Positions 9,770 through 16,837 of a DNA stretch of 20,484 nucleotides are shown in pieces (position 1 is the stretch's first letter; every line of letters starts with the position of its first letter). The stretch is taken from contig JAZGAE010000128.1 of assembly GCA_036475545.1 (NCBI GenBank), positions 1 to 20,484 of the forward strand, written 5' to 3'. Below the pieces are notes generated by a model. That model saw nothing but the letters and a program-made list of their open reading frames with translations. It was not told where the DNA came from and searched no databases. The translations under genes were made by a program, and so were the position numbers. Source of the DNA: JAZGAE01 sp036475545 (GTDB taxonomy: Bacteria; Pseudomonadota; Alphaproteobacteria; DATDPM01).

Positions 9770-9825
9770 CGACCCTATCCTGGGCACACTATATGTCCCC
9801 GGGGCTTCAAGATTTCGTTAATGGG

Positions 9826-10482
9826 TCAGTCGCCCTTCTTTTCCTGCCCCTCTTCGGACTCCTCTTTGATGGGCGGACGAGTGACCACGACCGTATCGAT
9901 GATGCCGAACTCCGTGGCCTCCTCGGGGCTTAGGAACTTATCCCGGTCCATGGCCTCCTCGATCACCTCTAGTGACTGGCCGGTGTGATCGGCATAGATC
10001 TTGTTTAGCCGCTCCCGCAGCAAGAGGATTTCCTTAGCGTGGATTTCGATATCGGACGCCGGGCCATGGAATCCGCCGGAGGGCTGGTGAATCATGATCC
10101 GGGCATGGGGCAGCGCGTAACGCTTTCCCTTGGCGCCGGCGGCCAACAGCAGCGACCCCATGGACGCAGCTTGGCCGATGCACACCGTGGATACGTCGGG
10201 GCGGATGTACTTCATAGTGTCGTAAATCGCCAAACCCGAGGTCACCACACCGCCTGGCGAATTGATGTAGAACGAGATGTCCTTGTTCGGGTTCTCGGAC
10301 TCCAGGAACAGGAACTGGGCGCTCACGAGCGCGGCGACGTCGTCGTTCACCGACCCGGTGAGGAAGATTATCCTCTCCTTCAACAGCCGCGAGAAAATGT
10401 CGTATGCGCGCTCGCCCCGGTTGGTCTGTTCCACAACCATGGGGACCAGCAAGTTCATGTGGGTCTCGAACGGATCATGCAT
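9826..10482 (-). CDS. clpP: ATP-dependent Clp protease proteolytic subunit
   Basis: This is the serine protease that forms the double-heptamer chamber of ClpXP and ClpAP. The 218-residue protein carries the catalytic triad Ser107 (GQAASMGS), His132 (MIHQPSGG) and Asp181 (MDRDKF), with spacing identical to E. coli ClpP. The conserved YINSPGG is at 72-78. I chose ATG 10482 because GAGGA sits 6 nt upstream. An in-frame start at 10545 would add a 21-residue Arg-rich extension unlike the family. The C-terminus is charged (EESEEGQEKKGD). It follows tig after 66 nt and is likely in one transcript with it. Confidence 0.98.
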   Translation of the reverse strand: MHDPFETHMNLLVPMVVEQTNRGERAYDIFSRLLKERIIFLTGSVNDDVAALVSAQFLFLESENPNKDISFYINSPGGVVTSGLAIYDTMKYIRPDVSTVCIGQAASMGSLLLAAGAKGKRYALPHARIMIHQPSGGFHGPASDIEIHAKEILLLRERLNKIYADHTGQSLEVIEEAMDRDKFLSPEEATEFGIIDTVVVTRPPIKEESEEGQEKKGD

Positions 10483-10548
10483 AGCCTGTCCTCGCTTGAC
10501 CCGGCGCGGCGGACGCGAGCCATTCCGGCCCCGCCCTGGGCGCACGTG

Positions 10549-11955
10549 TCATTTCTTCTTCTTCGTTCTCGTTTGCTTCTTCTTCGTGCCGGACTTTTCC
10601 TTGGCCCTGTCCGCGGCGAGCTCGTCCGGGCTCTTTAAAAGCTCTTCCGTGTCAACCGCGCGCGCGCTCACCTGCGCCATCTCGAGGATGAAGTCGATAA
10701 CCTTATCCTCGAACAGCGGCGCGCGCAGGTTCGTCAGCGCCTCGGGGGTCTTTTGGTAAAACTCGATGACCTGTTTCTCCTGGCCCGGGTAGCGGGAGGC
10801 CTCCGCGTACACGGCCTTGCTCACCTCCTCCGCGCTCACCGAGATGTTGTTGACGCGGCCGACTTCTCCCAACAGTAGGCCCAGGCGTACGCGCCGCTCG
10901 GCGACGGCACGGCATTCGGCGCGCATTTCCTTCTCGTCTTGCCGGTTCTCGCCTTGCCGGGGCTCGTCGGACCCGCCGGCTTTCCGCCGCTCCTCCTCCT
11001 CGATCTGTTTCCAGATCGACTCGAACTCGGCCTGGACAACGCTGTCGGGCAAGCCAAAGCGGTGAGCGGCGGCGAGTTCGTTCAACAGCGCCCGTTTCAG
11101 GTGCGCCCGGGAGAGGGACGCGTATTCCCTCTCCAACTGCTCCCGCACCGACTTCCTGAGGGCGTCCAAGTTCTCGAAGCCCAGCTCGCCCGCCAAGGTG
11201 TCGTCGACTGGGACCGCGACCGTCTCGCGGATCTCCTTCACGTCGACCTCGAAGGAGACGTCCTTTCCGGCCAACTCCCCGGCCCCATAGTCCTCGGGGA
11301 AGGTCACGTTTACCGTGACATGCTCGCCCGCCTTGCGGCCCGTGAGCTGGTCCTCGAAGCCGGGGATGAAGCTGTTCGAGCCGAGCTCCAACTCGAAATC
11401 GCGCGCCGATCCCCCTTCGAACTCGGCCTCGCCGATCCGACCGACGAAGTCAATGACCACCACATCACCGGCCGCCGACTTGTGGTTCCCCTCGATCGGC
11501 GCGAAGCGACTCCGCCGCGCCGCGATCCCGGCCACCGCCTCCTCGACCTTGGCGTCGGCGAGCTCGGCCTTCATGCGCTCGAGCTTGAGGGTGGAGAAAT
11601 CCATCTGCTCGATCTCGGGCATGACCTCCATCGCCATGGTGAATTCGAGACCCCGCCCCTCGCCGAAGGACGTCACCTCGATCTTCGGCTGCATGGCCGG
11701 GCGCAACTCCTGCTCGGAGATCGCCTTCTCCGAGCTCTCGGTGACGGCCCGTTCCAGGATCTCGCCCATGACCGACTCGCCGTAGCGCCTCTTGATCAGC
11801 GACAGCGGCACCTTGCCCGGGCGGAACCCGGGCCAACTCACGCTGCGGCCGATCTCCTCAAGGCGGGTGAGAAGCCTTTGCTCGATGTCCTCCACGGGAA
11901 CGACGACCTTGTAGGAGCGTCTGAGTCCCTCGGATTCGATCTCGGTCACCTGCAT
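10549..11955 (-). CDS. tig: Trigger factor (ribosome-associated chaperone, peptidyl-prolyl isomerase)
   Basis: This chaperone docks at the ribosomal exit tunnel and binds nascent chains. The 468-residue protein has the N-terminal ribosome-binding domain with the signature GFRPGK (43-48). A central FKBP-type isomerase domain starts GDVVVIDFVGRI and contains ELGSNSFIPGFEDQL. The helical C-terminal chaperone region follows. Within the C-terminal region is a charged stretch rich in E, R and Q (from EEERRKAGG), and the last 17 residues are very Lys-rich (KKKQTRTKKKK). I chose ATG 11955 (MQVTEIE), the family-typical start, over an in-frame GTG at 11979. No strong Shine-Dalgarno was seen for either. 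It is the first protein gene downstream of tRNA-Leu and is followed by clpP. Confidence 0.97.
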   Translation of the reverse strand: MQVTEIESEGLRRSYKVVVPVEDIEQRLLTRLEEIGRSVSWPGFRPGKVPLSLIKRRYGESVMGEILERAVTESSEKAISEQELRPAMQPKIEVTSFGEGRGLEFTMAMEVMPEIEQMDFSTLKLERMKAELADAKVEEAVAGIAARRSRFAPIEGNHKSAAGDVVVIDFVGRIGEAEFEGGSARDFELELGSNSFIPGFEDQLTGRKAGEHVTVNVTFPEDYGAGELAGKDVSFEVDVKEIRETVAVPVDDTLAGELGFENLDALRKSVREQLEREYASLSRAHLKRALLNELAAAHRFGLPDSVVQAEFESIWKQIEEEERRKAGGSDEPRQGENRQDEKEMRAECRAVAERRVRLGLLLGEVGRVNNISVSAEEVSKAVYAEASRYPGQEKQVIEFYQKTPEALTNLRAPLFEDKVIDFILEMAQVSARAVDTEELLKSPDELAADRAKEKSGTKKKQTRTKKKK

Positions 11956-12028
11956 CGCAGTCGATTGTCTCGTCGTCACGTCGCCGCAAGCTGGCTGTTC
12001 GATAACGGTTTTTCGGGTGGCCGGAATC

Positions 12029-12113
12029 TGGTGCGGGCGGAGGGATTTGAACCCCCACGACTTTCGTCACCAGATCCTAAATCTGGCGTGTCTACCAGTT
12101 CCACCACGCCCGC
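12029..12113 (-). tRNA. tRNA-Leu (anticodon TAG)
   Basis: This is an 85-nt class II tRNA on the minus strand. The acceptor GCGGGCG pairs with CGCCCGC, followed by discriminator A and an encoded CCA. The anticodon stem CCAGA/TCTGG encloses TTTAGGA, giving anticodon TAG. A long variable arm (TGACGAAAGTCG) follows, then the T-arm GGGGG-TTCAAAT-CCCTC. A tRNA-Leu directly upstream of tig is a common alphaproteobacterial arrangement. Confidence 0.96.
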
Positions 12114-12487
12114 CCGGTGCCCCGGCAAAAGCCGAGCCTTTCCACCGCTATCGGGGGGAGCCCTCTATAGCACAGAAGAGTGGTTGGGCAAATCGGGGCG
12201 AAGCCTCCGTGGGCTCGCCGCTGGACCCACGCGGCCGTGCCCTTGAGATGCGCCTTCCGGGCCTTGAGTTCAAGGGGCTGGGCGGGGGGAACGAATAGGG
12301 AACTTGCCAACGTCGTGGCACGGCCGAAGCGGCCTGCAAACGCGAAAGGGACTAGCAGACCATCGGGAGGGAACGGGGCCCTGGAGACCGGCACAGGCGC
12401 GGCGGATTCGCCACCAAACTACAGCACGCCGAGGGCGGCGTGACGCGAGGTTCGCCAGTCGTCAGGAACTAGCTCGTTGCGCCGATA
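12114..12487. other. Intergenic region between the 80-aa gene and tRNA-Leu
   Basis: About 374 nt. Apart from the promoter at 12164-12191 I see no gene, no convincing terminator for the upstream 80-residue protein gene and no repeat. The open frames that cross it overlap the tRNA or lack family resemblance. Confidence 0.5.
12164..12191 (-). promoter_or_regulatory. Putative sigma70-type promoter of tRNA-Leu and tig
   Basis: On the minus strand TTGCCC (12186-12191) is followed after 16 nt by TATAGA (12164-12169). The predicted start lies about 44 nt before the tRNA-Leu 5' end. No other good promoter was seen between here and tig, so read-through from the tRNA into tig and clpP is plausible. Confidence 0.55.
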
Positions 12488-12730
12488 TTAGAAGTCGGCC
12501 CGGCCGCAATAATGCTGGGCGAACGATTCCAAAGCCAACACGCGGGCATCCTCGAGGAACATGCGATTGGGACGCTCGTAGCAGAGCTTGAACCGCACAT
12601 GGGGGATACCGAAGCAATCTTCGCCCACCGAGACAACCCGCGCGGTCTCGACGATGTTATCGCGATGAACCTTGCGATAGACCGAGCCGGCCTTGACGTC
12701 CTTCAATAAGGTGTGGCGTCTGAAGAACAT
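12488..12730 (-). CDS. Conserved-looking hypothetical protein, 80 aa
   Basis: I do not recognise a function. The 80-residue protein starts MFFRRHTLLKDVKAGSVYRK and contains ARVVSVGEDCFGIPHVRF, then a RPNRMFLEDARVLALESF stretch. It is basic at the N-terminus and has two cysteines (GEDCFG and the HYCGRADF end). There is no signal peptide or membrane segment. Its composition is balanced and protein-like rather than the Arg/Ala/Pro bias of the out-of-frame noise. It resembles small proteins annotated as hypothetical in other alphaproteobacteria (recollection, not searched). ATG 12730 lacks a strong ribosome binding site, the best being AGGTGA about 13 nt upstream. A perfect CtrA-type box lies about 71 nt upstream, so cell-cycle control is possible. 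Confidence 0.8.
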   Translation of the reverse strand: MFFRRHTLLKDVKAGSVYRKVHRDNIVETARVVSVGEDCFGIPHVRFKLCYERPNRMFLEDARVLALESFAQHYCGRADF

Positions 12731-12800
12731 GCGAGTTCGTCACTCACCTGGTGGTTCCAAAAAAAGGCCATGTGTGGGCCGTAAAGGTACGGGAGAGTAT

Positions 12801-12815
12801 TTAAGAATTTATTAA
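12801..12815. promoter_or_regulatory. CtrA-type binding site (TTAA-N7-TTAA)
   Basis: TTAA at 12801-12804 and TTAA at 12812-12815 are separated by exactly 7 nt, the full CtrA consensus. It lies in a local AT-rich patch between the nnr stop and the 80-residue protein gene, 71-85 nt upstream of that gene's ATG. CtrA is a response regulator conserved across alphaproteobacteria. Binding is inferred from the motif only. Confidence 0.5.
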
Positions 12816-12913
12816 GGAAGGCTTGGGAACCCGTTGTTATTTCGGCATTTTTGAGCCAAATCACGGCCCCCGTCGGGCACGGCCGGGTGGCATTGCGCCC
12901 CGGAGAAGCCCAC

Positions 12914-14419
12914 TCAAGTGAGGGCCGATGCCCCTTTGAGGCGGTGCAGCACCGCAGGCACCTGTTCGGACAGATCCTCCGAGATCAGGCCGGGGCCGAA
13001 TCGGGCGGCCGCCGCCCCGTGGATCCAGGCCGCCGCACAGGCCGCGTCGAACGGGCGCATGCCCTGGGCCAGCAGTCCCACCAGCAAACCGGAGAGCACG
13101 TCGCCGCTGCCCGCCGTGGAAAGCTCCGCCGGCGCGTTGGCGTTGATGACGGCGCGGCCGTCCGGAGCCGCGATCACGGTGTCGCCGCCTTTCAGCAGCA
13201 GAACCTTGCCCGTGAGCTTCGCCGCCGCCCGGGCGCGGGTGAGCTTGTCCGCCTCGGCCGGCACCTGGTCTTTGAACACGCGGTGGAACTCTCCCTCGTG
13301 GGGGGTCATGACGCAGGGGCCCTTGAGCGCCCCGAAAAGCTTAGCCGGCTCCTCCTCGAACGAGGTGAGCGCGTCGGCGTCGAGCACCACGGCGCGTCCC
13401 ACTGCCAGCGCGGCGAGGACGTTCTTCCGGGTCGTCTCGCCCACCCCGTTTCCCGGGCCGATCAAGATCGCGTTCTTGCGCTCGTCCCGGAGCAGGCGGG
13501 TAAAGGCCGCCGTATCCGGGATGGCTTCAGTCAGCACGCCGGCCATGTAGGCGGCGTAGATGGGCAGCGCCTCGGGCGGGCCGGCTATGGTGACGAGGCC
13601 GGCGCCGATTCGGAGCGCGGCACGTGCCGCGAGCCTGGCCGCTCCAGTCATCCTGGGCCCGCCCACGACGACCGCGTGGCCCCGCGCGTATTTGTGGTCT
13701 GACAGCTTCGGCCAGCGGTAACGCTCAAGCCACAGAACCGGATTGTTCTCGTGGATCGTGGGTCCGATCTCGCCGAGCGCGTCCGGTGGCGTTCCGATAT
13801 CGACGACTGCCACCTCGCCGACGAGCTCGCGGCCAGGGAGCAGCAAGTGGCCCGGCTTGCGGCGGAAAAAGGTGACGGTGAGCCGGGCCGGAGCCGCCGC
13901 CCCGAGGACCTGGCCGGTGTCGCCGTGGACGCCGCTCGGAATGTCGACGGCGACGCAATCGAGCCGGCGCGCGCCTATCTCCTCGACCACGGCGCACGAC
14001 ACGCCGTCGAGCGGGCGTCCGAGCCCCGCCCCGAACAGGGCATCTACGACGAGGCCAGCACCGTCCAGCGCCTCCGGCGCCAGCCGTTCGACCGCGCCCT
14101 GCCAACGAGAAGCGTTGAGGGCGGCCTCCCCTTTCAGCGCCTCGCGTTCCCCCAGAAGCGCGACGCGGACCTCCTCCCACCCCGCCTCGGCGAGCAGCCT
14201 GGCGACGACGAACCCGTCGCCTCCGTTGTTGCCGGGCCCGCACAGGATCACCGTGGGCGTCTTCCGCCAGCGCCGGCCGATCTCACGGGCGATGCCGGTG
14301 CCGGCCGCCTCCATCAACGCCTCGGCGCCGACGCCGGCCGCCTCCGCCATGGCGTCGGCCTGGTACATCTCCTCGACGGTGAGCAGCGCGTAGATATCGG
14401 CCGCGTTCGGTGTCGCCAT
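12914..14419 (-). CDS. nnr: Bifunctional ADP-dependent NAD(P)H-hydrate dehydratase / NAD(P)H-hydrate epimerase
   Basis: This enzyme repairs hydrated, damaged NADH and NADPH. The N-terminal epimerase domain (about residues 10-220) interconverts the two epimers. The C-terminal ribokinase-like domain (about 230-500) uses ADP to dehydrate the S form. The 501-residue protein shows the epimerase motif CGPGNNGGDG (60-69) and VDALFGAGLGRP. The dehydratase half shows HAVVVGG, MTPHEGEFHR, LLKGGDTVIA and the nucleotide-site motif NAPAELSTAGSGDVL. The length is as expected for the fused enzyme. ATG 14419 has a GAGGGGGG ribosome binding site just upstream. It stands alone, divergent from bioB across a 250-nt gap. 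Confidence 0.96.
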   Translation of the reverse strand: MATPNAADIYALLTVEEMYQADAMAEAAGVGAEALMEAAGTGIAREIGRRWRKTPTVILCGPGNNGGDGFVVARLLAEAGWEEVRVALLGEREALKGEAALNASRWQGAVERLAPEALDGAGLVVDALFGAGLGRPLDGVSCAVVEEIGARRLDCVAVDIPSGVHGDTGQVLGAAAPARLTVTFFRRKPGHLLLPGRELVGEVAVVDIGTPPDALGEIGPTIHENNPVLWLERYRWPKLSDHKYARGHAVVVGGPRMTGAARLAARAALRIGAGLVTIAGPPEALPIYAAYMAGVLTEAIPDTAAFTRLLRDERKNAILIGPGNGVGETTRKNVLAALAVGRAVVLDADALTSFEEEPAKLFGALKGPCVMTPHEGEFHRVFKDQVPAEADKLTRARAAAKLTGKVLLLKGGDTVIAAPDGRAVINANAPAELSTAGSGDVLSGLLVGLLAQGMRPFDAACAAAWIHGAAAARFGPGLISEDLSEQVPAVLHRLKGASALT

Positions 14420-14525
14420 GGCCCCCCTCGAGCGTTGCCCCTACGATACCGGCGCGGGGGCGCCAAAGCCAGGACCGCGCGCCGCGCGGTCACGCTCCAC
14501 GGCTCGGGTGAAGCGAAGAGTCTCG

Positions 14526-14554
14526 TTGCCCGCCCGTTGGCTTGTGCCTATGCT
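14526..14554 (+). promoter_or_regulatory. Putative sigma70-type promoter of bioB
   Basis: TTGCCC (14526-14531) is followed after 17 nt by TATGCT (14549-14554), each a 4-of-6 match. It lies in the nnr-bioB divergent gap and would give a leader of about 108 nt containing the hairpin at 14576-14617. Confidence 0.45.
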
Positions 14555-14575
14555 CCGAGGGCTCGCGGCGGGCCG

Positions 14576-14617
14576 CCGCGGACCCGCGTCGCCGAGGCCG
14601 GAGCGGCGGGTCCGCGG
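14576..14617 (+). promoter_or_regulatory. Large hairpin in the bioB leader
   Basis: CCGCGGACCCGC (14576-14587) and GCGGGTCCGCGG (14606-14617) are perfect 12-bp complements around an 18-nt loop. GGCC on both outer flanks can lengthen the stem past a bulge. No T-tract follows, so it does not look like an intrinsic terminator. It ends 52 nt before the bioB ATG and could affect mRNA stability or translation, or be a palindromic protein site. Confidence 0.5.
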
Positions 14618-14669
14618 GGCCGCACGGCTCGGTGGCTAGCCGCCTCTTCTCAAGTTTTGGGACAATGGG

Positions 14670-15686
14670 ATGACCAAGGACGCCATCCGCCATGACTGGA
14701 CCACGGACGAGGTCCTGGAGCTGCTCGAGTCTCCGTTGCTGGACCTGGTCTATCGGGCCCAGACGGTGCACCGGGCCCACAACGAGAGCCGTCAGGTCCA
14801 GCTCGCCAGTTTGCTCAGCATCAAGACCGGCGGCTGCCCCGAGGACTGCAAGTACTGTCCGCAGTCGGCCCACTACCAAGTCGAACTGAAGAAAGAGGGG
14901 CTCTTGGAGACCGGGCGCGTCGTCGAGGCAGCTCGGCGCGCCAAGGCGATGGGGGCGACGCGGTTCTGCATGGGCGCGGCCTGGAGGGAGGTCCGCGACG
15001 GAGCCGAGTTCGACACCGTGCTGGAGATGGTGCGCGGGGTGCGTGGCCTCGGGCTCGAGGCTTGCGCGACGCTCGGCATGCTGACCCAGGAGCAGGCGGA
15101 CCGCCTGGCCGATGCCGGGCTCACCGCCTACAACCACAACCTCGACACGAGCCCCGAGTTCTACGGCGAGATCATCACGACGCGGGCCTACGACGACCGC
15201 CTCCAGACTCTCGAGCGCGCGCGCAAGGCGGGCATCACGTTGTGCGCGGGGGGCATCATCGGTATGGGCGAGCGGCTGCGCGACAGGGCGCGGATGCTCG
15301 AGATTCTGGCCAACCTCGACCCCCATCCCGAAAGCGTCCCCATCAATGCCCTGGTCGCCGTGCCGGAAACGCCGCTCGGGGATCGGCCGCCGGTGGAGCC
15401 GGTGGAGCTGGTGCGGATGTGCGCGGCGGCACGGATTCTCATGCCGCGGGCGCGCGTTCGGCTCAGCGCCGGGCGGCGCAACCTCAGCCGCGAGGCGCAG
15501 ATCCTGTGTTTCCTCGCCGGCGCGAACTCGATCTTCTTCGGGGAAAGGCTGCTCACTACCGAGAACAACGACTGGGCCGAAGACCTGGATCTCTTGCGCG
15601 AGATCGGCGCCGAGCCCCTGGCGCCGGAGACAATGCCGTTCACCGAGGAGCGCGACGAAGAACGCGCCCCTGCGGCCGCGGGCTAG
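14670..15686 (+). CDS. bioB: Biotin synthase
   Basis: This radical SAM enzyme inserts sulfur into dethiobiotin in the last step of biotin synthesis. The 338-residue protein has the [4Fe-4S]-SAM motif CPEDCKYC (C56, C60, C63). It has the ligands of the sacrificial [2Fe-2S] cluster: C100 in RFCMGAA, C132 in ACATLGM, C192 in LCAGGIIG and R264 in VRLSAGR. These correspond to E. coli C97, C128, C188 and R260. YNHNLDTSPEFY is also typical. ATG 14670 gives the usual length, though its ribosome binding site is weak. No other biotin pathway genes are visible in the window, so the rest of the pathway must lie elsewhere or dethiobiotin is imported. Confidence 0.98.
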   Translation: MTKDAIRHDWTTDEVLELLESPLLDLVYRAQTVHRAHNESRQVQLASLLSIKTGGCPEDCKYCPQSAHYQVELKKEGLLETGRVVEAARRAKAMGATRFCMGAAWREVRDGAEFDTVLEMVRGVRGLGLEACATLGMLTQEQADRLADAGLTAYNHNLDTSPEFYGEIITTRAYDDRLQTLERARKAGITLCAGGIIGMGERLRDRARMLEILANLDPHPESVPINALVAVPETPLGDRPPVEPVELVRMCAAARILMPRARVRLSAGRRNLSREAQILCFLAGANSIFFGERLLTTENNDWAEDLDLLREIGAEPLAPETMPFTEERDEERAPAAAG

Positions 15687-15802
15687 CCGGCCCGCGCACC
15701 GGAGGCGCTCGCCTGCGGCGGTGGCCGCGGACCAGCCCGGTTCGATGTGCGGGCCCCCGGCGGGGCGCGAATTCACCTTCGCGTGATCACGGCTTTTCGC
15801 CG

Positions 15803-15833
15803 TTGCCCGGCGGGCCTCCGCCGCCGATATTAT
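15803..15833 (+). promoter_or_regulatory. Weak promoter candidate before the lipoprotein gene
   Basis: TTGCCC (15803-15808) and TATTAT (15828-15833) are 19 nt apart, longer than ideal, in the 214-nt gap after bioB. The AT-rich ATATTATACA element stands out in GC-rich surroundings about 70 nt before the lipoprotein ATG. Confidence 0.3.
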
Positions 15834-15900
15834 ACAGCACGAAAACCGAACCGAGCTTCGAGTGCGCGCCTCAAGGGTGGGGACCCGGGGAGAACGATCC

Positions 15901-16572
15901 ATGGGAGTTGCCCGAGCCTCTCTCATCATCGCCGCGGCGGCGCTGGCCGCCTGCGCCGAAGGACCCCGGCACCCCCTGTTCGTGGCGCGGGCGGACTCAC
16001 CGGACTCGTACGGCTACAGCGAGGAAAGCCTGGCCGAAGACCTCTACCGGGTGTCGTATCTCGGCCCGGAGGTCCGGACACGTACCATCCGGCCGCAATG
16101 GGTCGAGCGCGCCGCTCAAAAGGCGGAGGAGACGGCTTACGATCTCGCGCTCTGGCGTGCAGCCGAGCTCAGCATCCAAAAGGGCTACCCCGCGTTCCAG
16201 GTCACCGAAGAATTCGCCGACCTGAGAAGCTATATCCTCGGACGTGACTACACGGCGGCCATTAGCTCGTCGGTGCTGAACGTGACGCCCAGGAACCTTG
16301 GCTATTACTCGGCCACATACTTCAGGCCCAAGATGACCCTGACGGTGGAAATGTTGCAGGAGCCGGTGGGTGAGGCTCTTGACGCCCAGGAAACGGTCGA
16401 GCGCCTGAAGCAGAAATACGTGGATGCCGGGCTCAAGCCGATTGCACCGGCTACTTACTATTATTTCGGCCCGTCGTCCTACCTGCACGACTACGACGAC
16501 GCGGAGGAGCGGCCGGGCCGGCCGAAATCACCCTATCCGGCGCCGCACTATGTGCCCTATGGGCCGCGATGA
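15901..16572 (+). CDS. Putative lipoprotein of unknown function
   Basis: The 223-residue product begins MGVARASLIIAAAALAAC, a short signal peptide ending in a LAAC lipobox with lipidated Cys18, so it is probably anchored to a membrane facing the periplasm. I chose ATG 15901 because GGGGAG sits 8 nt upstream and it places the signal peptide first. An in-frame GTG at 15862 is less likely. The mature part has a YRVSYLG segment, then ALWRAAELSIQKGYPAF near residues 80-100. This pattern is reminiscent of the CC0125/CC1285-type lipoproteins of alphaproteobacteria (weak resemblance by eye). The C-terminus is Tyr/Pro-rich (about residues 185-223). It lies between bioB and the SAM hydrolase gene on the same strand, but the gaps on both sides are over 200 nt, so the three need not be one operon. 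Confidence 0.8.
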   Translation: MGVARASLIIAAAALAACAEGPRHPLFVARADSPDSYGYSEESLAEDLYRVSYLGPEVRTRTIRPQWVERAAQKAEETAYDLALWRAAELSIQKGYPAFQVTEEFADLRSYILGRDYTAAISSSVLNVTPRNLGYYSATYFRPKMTLTVEMLQEPVGEALDAQETVERLKQKYVDAGLKPIAPATYYYFGPSSYLHDYDDAEERPGRPKSPYPAPHYVPYGPR

Positions 16573-16823
16573 CGCAACGGTGACCGCCGGCCGGCCTCAC
16601 CGCGACGCCGCTCCCGGCTGGCCGGGCCTCCCTCCCCTCCCTTGGCGACCGGCCCGGCCAGTTGCGGCGGCGGCGGCCCAGGGGCCACGGGGCGGTGCCT
16701 TCCTCATAACGCGCCGGCCGCCTCCATCGGCCTAGCGATCGCCACGGGCGGAGCCTGCGAAATCAACAAGGCGCGGTGGCGGCGTGAGCCGTGAATTGCG
16801 CGCGAGGCCGGAGGTCGGCGCGC

Positions 16824-16829
16824 TATACT
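16824..16829 (+). promoter_or_regulatory. Extended -10-like TATACT just before the SAM hydrolase start
   Basis: TATACT ends 8 nt before the ATG at 16838, with no good -35 at 16-18 nt (TTGCGC at 16796 is 22 nt away). If used, transcription would begin at or within a few bases of the ATG, giving a leaderless or nearly leaderless message. Confidence 0.35.
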
Positions 16830-16837
16830 CGCGCCCC

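Noticed and set aside
9806..9811. CTTGAA on the minus strand as a sigma32 promoter for clpX
   Set aside because: No CCCCATNT-like element lies 13-15 nt downstream. The nearest partial match (GGACATAT) is only about 7 nt away.
8325..9821. Long plus-strand open frame opposite clpX (498 codons)
   Set aside because: It mirrors clpX codons in GC-rich DNA. The translation is biased and matches no family, while the minus strand encodes a complete ClpX.
14420..14669. BioR box (TTATCTATAA-like) in the bioB upstream region
   Set aside because: The region is almost entirely GC-rich. No such palindrome is present.
14490..15929. Minus-strand open frame opposite bioB (479 codons)
   Set aside because: Antisense shadow of bioB. 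It spans the promoter, leader hairpin and both gene ends.
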